Assembly (NCBI RefSeq): GCF_003952525.1
Contig: NZ_CP034451.1
Coordinates: forward strand, 3,410,001 to 3,474,000
From: Mesorhizobium sp. M3A.F.Ca.ET.080.04.2.1
Lineage (GTDB): Bacteria > Pseudomonadota > Alphaproteobacteria > Rhizobiales > Rhizobiaceae
Direction: 5' to 3'
DNA: 64,000 nt
Numbering within the stretch: position 1 is the first letter of the stretch; every line of letters starts with the position of its first letter. A program made the position numbers and the translations under genes. The notes under the pieces are model-generated. The model did no database searches, was not told where the DNA came from, and saw only the letters and a program-made list of their open reading frames with translations. Shown here piece by piece: positions 51,658 to 59,424 of the stretch.

Positions 51658-52691
51658 AGGTCAGCTTGGAAGCGTTTCACAACCAGGTTGCGGTGCTGGC
51701 CGAGGCCGTTGCCAAATCGAGACTTTCCGCCGACGGGCGCCATGACCTTTTTGACGAGTTTGATCCGTACGCGGGCAAGATTGAGCCCGCCTTGCTGAAC
51801 GCGGGCCATTTGGCCACGTACGCGATGGTTACGGGTATGATTGAGCCCTTCGATGCATCGCGCCTGATCAAGCCTGCGACCTATTTGGTCGCCGCTGAAG
51901 GGCCGGTCAGATATAGGAATGACAAAGGTCACGTAGAGCGTTTCTATCTCTCCGCGGATCCGAAGAAGCGTGAGACGGAATCTTGCGTCCGTGATTCAGT
52001 TCAGATCGCGCCCAATTCCATTTGTTTTTTGACATTGGAACCAACCTTTCGAATGCCATCGTACATCGCGGCAAGGTTCAACTTGTTGATACGGGACGTA
52101 TATCGCGGCTTGCTTGTAGGTACTGGACCATTAGTAGACCCTGGCTTCGATGGTAGGTTATCAATACCAATCCATAATTTCACCACTCAGCCGTACGACA
52201 TTACCGCCGGAGAGGGTATTGTCTATTTTGAATTTACAAAATTGAGCTGGCAAAATCCGGCAAAAGCTCCAGATGAGATATCGTGGCTTCCAGATCCGGT
52301 TAATTGTCAGCCGCCATTTCCCGCTTCAAAAAACAAGCGAAAATCGCTGGACAATTATTTAGCCGAGGCCACGGGTAATGGCCCACCGCAGCACGCGATA
52401 GAACTGTCAATTGCTGAAATGCGAAAGCAGGCTGAGTGGACGCGTAACGTTTTGAATATTGCCACTGTTGCTGGCGCGATTGGCGTGGCGGGACTGGTGA
52501 TTACCTGTTGGCAACTTTTTGCTGGGGCTCAACAATTTGCGGCTGACGCGCAAACAGAACTCAGAGGCTCGCGCTACCAACTTGCTCAGGATGTGCAAGT
52601 CCTGAAAGATCGAGTTGCAGACCTTAAGCGGCAATTGGATGCGTCAATGGGAGCGAATCGGTCACCGGCCAACGCCGCCTCCAACAAATAG
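51654..52691 (+). CDS. dCTP deaminase/dUTPase-fold protein with C-terminal membrane anchor
   Basis: A 345-residue protein. Residues about 80-205 resemble Dcd: ICFLTLEPTFRMPSYIAARF, then GTGPLVDPGFDGRLSIPIHN and PYDITAGEGIVYFEFTKL. The catalytic Glu expected in the LE of Dcd is not there (LSIPIHN), so deamination is doubtful. Residues about 263-285 form one transmembrane helix (ATVAGAIGVAGLVITCWQLF), followed by a coiled coil (RYQLAQDVQVLKDRVADLKR). The DNA is strikingly AT-rich. It overlaps the PurZ-like gene by 4 bases, so the two are made together. Confidence 0.7.
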   Translation: MKVSLEAFHNQVAVLAEAVAKSRLSADGRHDLFDEFDPYAGKIEPALLNAGHLATYAMVTGMIEPFDASRLIKPATYLVAAEGPVRYRNDKGHVERFYLSADPKKRETESCVRDSVQIAPNSICFLTLEPTFRMPSYIAARFNLLIRDVYRGLLVGTGPLVDPGFDGRLSIPIHNFTTQPYDITAGEGIVYFEFTKLSWQNPAKAPDEISWLPDPVNCQPPFPASKNKRKSLDNYLAEATGNGPPQHAIELSIAEMRKQAEWTRNVLNIATVAGAIGVAGLVITCWQLFAGAQQFAADAQTELRGSRYQLAQDVQVLKDRVADLKRQLDASMGANRSPANAASNK

Positions 52692-52781
52692 CAACTTGCT
52701 CGCACGGGTAGGCGGTTGTCCTACGTCCGCCAACTAACCCCCGTGCATGTTGGACAAAGAAATCAATAATGGCCTGAACAC

Positions 52782-55541
52782 ATGAACGCCGTAGAGATTG
52801 AGGAAGCCATATCGGCCCTCGCCGAGCAGCCGTTCGAACCTGTCGAGTTTCCGTTCGCCTTCCTGCAAGCCTTCGGCAACAAGGAAACGACGATCAAGAA
52901 GTTGCGGGCGGGCGCGTCGAACAAGTCCGACCTTCCCGGCGGCGTGCTTCAGACCAGCAACATCCATATCGCCGTGGCCGCTCCTGGCGAAGTCACAGCG
53001 ACGCTTGGCGTGCTGAAAGCCAGCCCGGCCACGGCCAGGACCAGGGCGAAATTCGTGCTGGCGACAGACGGAGACACCTTTGAGGCCGAAGACCTGGCGA
53101 GCGGCGAAACAGTTGCCTGTGCCTATGCCGATTTCCCGAATCATTTCGGCTTCTTCTTGCCCCTCGCCGGCATCACGACCGTCAAGCAGATACGAGAGAG
53201 TTCTTTCGACATCAGAGCCACCGGCCGTCTGAACCGGCTCTACCGTACGCTGCTGGAAGAAAACCCCGATTGGGATGCCGTCGAGCGCCGAGCGGGAATG
53301 AACCATTTCATGGCGCGGCTGATCTTCTGCTTCTTCGCCGAGGATACCGACATCTTCAACGGCACCGGCCTGTTCACGGCTACAGTCGAGCAGATGAGCG
53401 CGCGCGACTCGTCGAACACCCACGAGGTCATCCGCACGCTGTTCCTCACCATGAACACGAAGATCGCCGAACGGAAGGCGGCTAATCTGCCGAGGTGGGC
53501 CGACACCTTCCCGTATGTGAACGGAGAGCTTTTTTCGGGCAGTATCGACGTACCACGTTTCAGCAAGATAGCCCGTTCCTACCTCATTCACATTGGCAAT
53601 CTCGACTGGACGAAGATCAACCCCGACATTTTCGGCTCGATGATCCAGGCGGTCGCCGACGATGAGGAGCGCGGTGCGCTCGGCATGCACTACACGTCGG
53701 TTCCGAACATCCTGAAAGTCCTCAATCCGTTGTTTCTCGACGATCTGCGGAAGCGGCTTGAGGAGGCCGGCAACAATGCCCGGTCGCTTCTCAACCTGCG
53801 CAAGCGCATGGCGAAGATCAGAGTCTTCGACCCGGCCTGCGGCTCGGGCAATTTCCTTGTCATCGCCTACAAGGCAATGAGGGAGATCGAAGCCGAGATC
53901 AATAAGCTGCGCGGCGAGCCAGACCGGCGCACCGAGATTCCCCTGACCAATTTCCGTGGAATCGAGTTGCGCGACTTCCCTGCTGAGGTAGCACGTCTTG
54001 CGCTCATCATCGCAGAGTTTCAGTGCGACGTTCTATATCGCGGCCAAAAGGAAGCTCTCGCAGAGTTTCTGCCGCTCGATGCGCAGAACTGGATAACCTG
54101 CGGCAATGCCCTGCGGCTGGACTGGCTAAGCGTCTGCCCGCCGACCGGAACGGGCGTGAAGTTTCAGGCCGATGACTTGTTCCATACGCCGCTCGATCAG
54201 GCGCAGATCGACTTCGAGAATGAGGGCGGTGAGACCTACATCTGCGGAAACCCGCCGTACAAGGGGAATGCCAGGAAGACAGCGACACAGAAGGACGATC
54301 TCAAGGCACTGTTGGATGGACGGATCGAGAACTGGGGCTTGCTCGACTACGTCTGCGGGTGGTTCTTCAAAGCGCACGATTATTCAAAGCACACCGCAGC
54401 AAGGTTTGCGTTTGTTGCTACAAATAGCGTGGCTCAAGGTCAGCATGTGTCCAATTTCTGGAAAGCACTCTTTGACGACGGACTGCGCTTCGCTTTCGCA
54501 GTTCGGTCGTTCAAGTGGAGTAACCTTGCGCGCAACGATGCAGGAGTAACGGTTGTCATCGTGGGTGCAGGCAAGGACGCGGGAGAGCGGATCATATTTG
54601 ATGGCGATGTCCGCATCTCGGCGGATAACATAAATGCATACCTGTTGGCCCAAGATAACTTCTGGGTATATGCTTCTAGAAAACCGCTGTCGGCAATTTA
54701 TCCGATGGTCAAGGGAAACTACTATGGCCTTTCGGAACACTTGCTTTTCGACCGAGAGGCGAAAGACGCTTATGTCGCGGCTGGTCTGGATAGCAGGTTT
54801 GTCCGAAAATTCTACGGATCGACGGAAGTAATCAACGCCAAGCCGCGATACTGCTTTTGGTTTGAGGAAAAGCCTGATCCGACAACGCTTGCCGTCAAGG
54901 ACATCGACCAGCGTATTAGAGTTGGCGCAGAGAAGCGATCCGAGTCGGGCGACGCAGTTGCAAACGGCATGGTCAACCGTCCCCACCAGTTTCGTGAGAT
55001 GAACAGCGCCCGACAGCAGTTCTTCGCTATCCCTGTCGTATCCTCCGAAAACCGCGAATTTCTTCCCGTCGACTTGCTCGACAACCAGTCTGTTCTCTCG
55101 AATAAGTGCTTCGCGCTCTACGATGCACCTCTCTGGCACCTCTCACTAGTGGCGTCGCGCCTCCATTGGGTTTGGATCGGGGCGGTTTGTGTTCGTCTTG
55201 AGATGCGGTTTTCGTATTCCAATACCCTCGGATGGAACACCTTTCCGGTCCCCACACTCACCGACAAGAACAAGGCCGACCTGACCCGCTGTGCCGAGGA
55301 CATCCTGTTGACGCGCGAGGGGCATTTCCCGGCGACCATCGCCGACCTATACGACCCGGAGAACATGCCCGCCGACTTGCGCGAGGCGCACGAGCGCAAC
55401 GACGAGGTACTGGAGCGCATATATATTGGTCGCCGCTTCCGCAATGACACGGAGCGGCTGGAGAGGCTGTTTGAACTTTATACAAAAATGACCGCTGCGC
55501 CGAAGTCGGCCGCGAGAGGAAGGGCGAGGGCAAGCGCGTGA
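52782..55541 (+). CDS. DNA adenine methyltransferase (MmeI/Eco57I-like, gamma class)
   Basis: A 919-residue enzyme. SAM-binding motif I is VFDPACGSGNFLV at about 345; the catalytic motif IV is ICGNPPYKGN at about 487; a long C-terminal target-recognition region follows, ending in NTFPVPTLTDKNK and a helical tail. The N-terminal 330 residues have no recognisable PD-ExK nuclease motif. A four-base GTGA overlap links it to the helicase gene. It should protect host DNA in a restriction-type system; specificity unknown. Confidence 0.85.
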   Translation: MNAVEIEEAISALAEQPFEPVEFPFAFLQAFGNKETTIKKLRAGASNKSDLPGGVLQTSNIHIAVAAPGEVTATLGVLKASPATARTRAKFVLATDGDTFEAEDLASGETVACAYADFPNHFGFFLPLAGITTVKQIRESSFDIRATGRLNRLYRTLLEENPDWDAVERRAGMNHFMARLIFCFFAEDTDIFNGTGLFTATVEQMSARDSSNTHEVIRTLFLTMNTKIAERKAANLPRWADTFPYVNGELFSGSIDVPRFSKIARSYLIHIGNLDWTKINPDIFGSMIQAVADDEERGALGMHYTSVPNILKVLNPLFLDDLRKRLEEAGNNARSLLNLRKRMAKIRVFDPACGSGNFLVIAYKAMREIEAEINKLRGEPDRRTEIPLTNFRGIELRDFPAEVARLALIIAEFQCDVLYRGQKEALAEFLPLDAQNWITCGNALRLDWLSVCPPTGTGVKFQADDLFHTPLDQAQIDFENEGGETYICGNPPYKGNARKTATQKDDLKALLDGRIENWGLLDYVCGWFFKAHDYSKHTAARFAFVATNSVAQGQHVSNFWKALFDDGLRFAFAVRSFKWSNLARNDAGVTVVIVGAGKDAGERIIFDGDVRISADNINAYLLAQDNFWVYASRKPLSAIYPMVKGNYYGLSEHLLFDREAKDAYVAAGLDSRFVRKFYGSTEVINAKPRYCFWFEEKPDPTTLAVKDIDQRIRVGAEKRSESGDAVANGMVNRPHQFREMNSARQQFFAIPVVSSENREFLPVDLLDNQSVLSNKCFALYDAPLWHLSLVASRLHWVWIGAVCVRLEMRFSYSNTLGWNTFPVPTLTDKNKADLTRCAEDILLTREGHFPATIADLYDPENMPADLREAHERNDEVLERIYIGRRFRNDTERLERLFELYTKMTAAPKSAARGRARASA

Positions 55542-57604
55542 CCGACGAAAAGAAAACAGTCCCGTCCGTTTCGGTTTCCTATGCCAGTACTGGCTCCTCG
55601 ACTAAGGCCAACGCGCTCGGCATGAGGCCGATGCAGGAGCGCGCCTATGAGCGGCGCGGTGAGCAATATCTTCTCATCAAATCGCCCCCGGCGTCGGGTA
55701 AGAGCCGCGCGCTCATGTTCATCGCCCTCGACAAGCTGACCAATCAGGGCCTGAAACAGGCCATCATCGTCGTGCCGGAGAAATCCATCGGCGCCAGCTT
55801 CAACGACGAGCCGTTAAGCAAGTTCGGTTTCTGGGCCGACTGGGCCGTGGAGCCGAAATGGAATCTTTGCAATGCCCCTGGTTCGGACAATGGCGGCAAG
55901 GTCAATTCCCTTGGCGTCTTTCTGGGAGGCGACGACAAGGTGCTGGTTTGCACCCATGCAACCTTCCGCTTCGCCGTAGAGAAATTCGGCATCGAGAAGT
56001 TTGACGACCGGCTTATCGCCGTGGACGAGTTCCACCATGTTTCCGCCGACCCGGAAAGCAGGCTCGGCCAGCATCTTGGGCAGCTCATCGCGCGCGACAA
56101 AGTGCATATCGTCGCCATGACCGGGTCCTATTTCCGGGGCGACGCCGTACCCGTTCTCGCTCCACAGGACGAGGAGAAGTTCGATACCGTCACCTACACC
56201 TACTACGAGCAGCTCAACGGCTACGAATATCTGAAATCGCTCGACATCGGCTATTTCTTCTATTCCGGTGCCTATGCCGACGACATTCTCAAAGTCCTCG
56301 ACCCCGGTGAGAAAACTATCATCCACATTCCGAGCGTTAATTCGCGCGAAAGCACGAAGGACAAGATCAGGGAGGTGGAGCATATCATCGAGGAACTGGG
56401 CGCGTGGCAGGGGACCGATCCTGCCACGGGCTTCCAGTTGGTCAAGGCAAAGGACGGCCGCATCCTTCGCATCGCTGATCTTGTCGATGATGATCCGGCC
56501 AAGCGCGACAAGGTCTCCGCCGCGCTGAAGGATTCGGTGCAGAAGAACAATCGCAACCATGTGGATATCATCATCGCCCTTGGCATGGCCAAGGAGGGTT
56601 TTGACTGGATTTGGTGCGAACACGCGCTGACGGTCGGCTACCGCTCGAGCCTGACCGAGATCGTGCAGATCATCGGACGCGCGACCCGCGACGCGCGTGG
56701 CAAGATGCGCGCCCGCTTCACCAACCTGATCGCCGAGCCGGACGCTTCCGAGCAGGTCGTCACCGAGGCCGTCAACGATACGTTGAAAGCCATCGCCGCC
56801 AGCTTGTTGATGGAGCAGGTGCTTGCGCCGCGCTTCGAGTTCAAGCCGAAGAACCCGACGAGCGGCCCGACTCCCGGCTTCAATTACGGCGAGGGCGGAT
56901 ATGACCCTAACAAGTGCAATGTCGGCTTCAATGAAAATACCGGCGAGTTCCAAATCGAGATCAAGGGCCTCGCCGAGCCGACGAGCAAGGAGGGACAACG
57001 GATCTGCCGGGAGGATCTGAACGAGGTCATTGCCGCCTTCGTTCAGGACAAGACTGCCATCGAACGCGGCCTGTTCGACGAGGAACTGGTGCCGCAGGAA
57101 CTGACGCAGGTCAGGTTGGGCAAGATCATCAAGGACAAGTACCCTGGACTCGGCGAGGAGGATCAGGAGGCGGTGCGGCAGCACGCCATCGCTGCGCTCA
57201 ATTTGACGCAGCAGGCCAAGCAGATCGCGCTTGGCGGTGGGGGTGGCGGGAGTGATGAACCGCCATCCAACACCGCCCTGATCGACGGCGTGCGCAAGTT
57301 CGCAATGGACGTGCGCGAACTCGACATCGATCTGATCGACCGCATCAATCCGTTCGGCGAAGCCTATGCCATCCTCGCCAAGACCATGAGCGAGGACAGC
57401 TTGAAACAGGTTGCCGCCGCCATCGCCGGCAAGCGTACCAGCTTGACGCCGGATGAGGCCAAGGAACTCGCCGTGCGCGCCGTGAAATTCAAGAAGGAAC
57501 GCGGACGGCTCCCGTCCATCAGCTCCACTGACGCTTGGGAGAAACGGATGGCCGAAGGCGCCGCTGCCTTCGTCCGCTTCAAGGACGAGGGCCGCTATGA
57601 GTGA
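55538..57604 (+). CDS. SF2 DEAD/DEAH-like helicase
   Basis: A 688-residue helicase. Motif I is IKSPPASGKSRAL near 50, motif II VDEFHHV near 165, motif III AMTGSYF near 195, motif VI QIIGRATRDARGK near 385. The C-terminal 250 residues are specific to this group. GTG 55538 overlaps the methyltransferase stop. Probably the translocase of a restriction-type complex that moves along unmodified DNA. The stop overlaps the nuclease start by 8 bases. Confidence 0.85.
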   Translation: MTDEKKTVPSVSVSYASTGSSTKANALGMRPMQERAYERRGEQYLLIKSPPASGKSRALMFIALDKLTNQGLKQAIIVVPEKSIGASFNDEPLSKFGFWADWAVEPKWNLCNAPGSDNGGKVNSLGVFLGGDDKVLVCTHATFRFAVEKFGIEKFDDRLIAVDEFHHVSADPESRLGQHLGQLIARDKVHIVAMTGSYFRGDAVPVLAPQDEEKFDTVTYTYYEQLNGYEYLKSLDIGYFFYSGAYADDILKVLDPGEKTIIHIPSVNSRESTKDKIREVEHIIEELGAWQGTDPATGFQLVKAKDGRILRIADLVDDDPAKRDKVSAALKDSVQKNNRNHVDIIIALGMAKEGFDWIWCEHALTVGYRSSLTEIVQIIGRATRDARGKMRARFTNLIAEPDASEQVVTEAVNDTLKAIAASLLMEQVLAPRFEFKPKNPTSGPTPGFNYGEGGYDPNKCNVGFNENTGEFQIEIKGLAEPTSKEGQRICREDLNEVIAAFVQDKTAIERGLFDEELVPQELTQVRLGKIIKDKYPGLGEEDQEAVRQHAIAALNLTQQAKQIALGGGGGGSDEPPSNTALIDGVRKFAMDVRELDIDLIDRINPFGEAYAILAKTMSEDSLKQVAAAIAGKRTSLTPDEAKELAVRAVKFKKERGRLPSISSTDAWEKRMAEGAAAFVRFKDEGRYE

Positions 57605-58790
57605 CCTTGACCTCGACGATCTCCGCGCCGAACTCGACGACTTCGCCGTCCCTGAGAAGAAGGGCGGGCGTTCACCGCGCGAGGAGCGCATCATCGCCGG
57701 ATTTGACGAAATCCAGCGCTTCGCCGAGCAGCATGGCCGCGCGCCGCAGCACGGCGAGGACCGCGACATCTTCGAGCGGCTTTACGCCGTGCGCCTCGAC
57801 CGGCTGCGCGCGCTGGAGGAATGCCGTTCGCTTCTTTTGTCGCTCGACCGGCAGGACTTACTTGCCCCCGAGGAGGTCGTCGTCACCGGCCCGGTAGAGG
57901 AAATGGGCGAGGACGAGTTGCTCGCCGAACTGGGGGGTGTGGCCGGATCGTCCGACATCACGGAGCTGCGGCATGTACGTGCCAGCGCTGAAAAGCGTAC
58001 AGCGGAGGAGATCGCCAACCGCGATCCCTGCCCGGATTTTGGGAAGTTCAAGCCGTTGTTCGCCAACGTTCAGCGCGACCTCGACACCGGCGTCAGGACA
58101 ACCCGCTCGTTTGTGAAGGATGCCGGTTTCCTGAAAGCGGACATCACGGAAGGCCAGTTCTTCGTTCTTGGCGGCCAGATCGCCTACGTTGCCGAAGTTG
58201 GCGAAACCTTCAAAGCCCCAAATGGGGAATACGACGCTCGTCTGCGGGTCATCTATTCCAACGGGACGCAAAGCAATTTGCTGCGCCGGTCGCTCCAGCG
58301 CGCACTGTACAAAGACGAGGCGGGGCGGCGCATCACCGACCCGACGGCCGGGCCGCTGTTCGCCGGGGAGAGCGAACAAGGGGACCTTGCCAGCGGTACA
58401 ATCTACGTCCTGCGCAGCAAATCCGACAACCCGGTTGTCGCTGGGCGCCGTGACGTGCTGCACAAGATCGGCGTCACCGGCGGGGATGTGAAAACGCGCG
58501 TCGCCAACGCGAAACTCGATCCGACCTTCCTGCTGGCTGACGTGGAGATCGTCGCCACCTATACGCTCTACAACATCAACCGCACCCGGCTTGAAAACTT
58601 GATTCACCGCATCTTCGACCCGGCCCGCCTCGACATCGAGATCAAGGACCGCTTTGGCCATCCCGTTATTCCGCGCGAATGGTTCCTTGTCCCGCTATTC
58701 ATCATCGACGAGGCCGTCGAGAAGATCAAAAGTGGCACCATCGCGGACTATGTCTATGACCCAAATGTCGCTGCGTTGGTACGCGTCTAA
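57597..58790 (+). CDS. GIY-YIG nuclease family protein (T5orf172-like)
   Basis: A 397-residue protein. A helical N-terminus (residues 1-130) precedes the nuclease domain at about 265-350: the GIY strand is TIYVLRSKSD, the YIG strand HKIGVTGGDV with KTRVANAK supplying the Arg, and the catalytic Glu is probably in RLENLIHRIF. The final 40 residues are extended. Last gene of the methyltransferase-helicase-nuclease unit and the likely cleavage subunit. Confidence 0.82.
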   Translation: MSDLDLDDLRAELDDFAVPEKKGGRSPREERIIAGFDEIQRFAEQHGRAPQHGEDRDIFERLYAVRLDRLRALEECRSLLLSLDRQDLLAPEEVVVTGPVEEMGEDELLAELGGVAGSSDITELRHVRASAEKRTAEEIANRDPCPDFGKFKPLFANVQRDLDTGVRTTRSFVKDAGFLKADITEGQFFVLGGQIAYVAEVGETFKAPNGEYDARLRVIYSNGTQSNLLRRSLQRALYKDEAGRRITDPTAGPLFAGESEQGDLASGTIYVLRSKSDNPVVAGRRDVLHKIGVTGGDVKTRVANAKLDPTFLLADVEIVATYTLYNINRTRLENLIHRIFDPARLDIEIKDRFGHPVIPREWFLVPLFIIDEAVEKIKSGTIADYVYDPNVAALVRV

Positions 58791-59199
58791 CTGATAGCGT
58801 ACCCCGCACGCCTCTGCCGCCACCCCTACGCATATACCTCGGCTGTGCAGCAGCGGCGCGGCACACGGGCGCGTGATCCCTCCAGGCGCTGCTGGTTGAC
58901 CACATTCCGTGAACGCTTCCGAAACAAAGCGAGGGTGGACGTGTGACGCACGCCAGCCTAAAAGAACAGCAGCAACACCGATGAGAAACGCTGACGCACG
59001 GCTAACGCCGTCTCATGGTGGAGTGCTTCAGACGTGACAACCGAAACGCAGGCTAGTTAGGCCGCAGTTGCTAAGGTTGGAAAGTTCTGCAGAGCGCTGC
59101 CGGTTTGCATTTTCACCCCCCTGGTTCAACGGGGCGGAGATGCACTGCGCAGCCCTTCCTCCCGGCTCCGTCGTCTCTGCTCCTTTAAGGAGAAAAGAC
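58791..59199. other. Intergenic region before the mobile-element core genes
   Basis: About 410 bases without a credible gene. It should hold the promoter for the excisionase-primase operon. A good ribosome-binding site, AAGGAG, lies at 59,187-59,192. Confidence 0.4.
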
Positions 59200-59424
59200 A
59201 TGGATTCGGAATTTGCGGAGCCCGGCACACCGCCTCCGCCGAGGTTGCTCACCATTCACGAAGCCGCCGAGGCGATCGGTGCCAAATACTGGCAAGTCCA
59301 ACGTGCCGTCCGGCGCGGGGACATTCCTAGCTACACCCCGTTCACGTCCAGGCCGCTGGTCAAGCTTTCAGAAGTCCTAGCTTACATCGACTCTTGCCGT
59401 CGGGAGACTCTCGATGGGCGCTGA
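59200..59424 (+). CDS. Excisionase-like helix-turn-helix protein
   Basis: A 74-residue MerR/AlpA-type winged helix-turn-helix: LTIHEAAEAIGAKYWQVQRA then VRRGDIPSYTPFTSRPLVKL and AYIDSC. Such proteins direct excision or transcription in integrative elements. ATG 59200 follows AAGGAG by 8 bases. It overlaps the primase-helicase start by 11 bases, so both are in one operon. Confidence 0.75.
   Translation: MDSEFAEPGTPPPPRLLTIHEAAEAIGAKYWQVQRAVRRGDIPSYTPFTSRPLVKLSEVLAYIDSCRRETLDGR

Noticed and set aside
55814..57769. 651-codon minus-strand frame over the helicase
   Set aside because: The helicase motifs I, II, III and VI are all on the plus strand; the antisense translation has no motif.
52782..58790. 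BREX or DISARM system
   Set aside because: The methyltransferase and helicase could suggest these, but there is no BrxC/PglY-type ATPase, PglZ phosphatase, Lon-like protease or PLD-domain protein.
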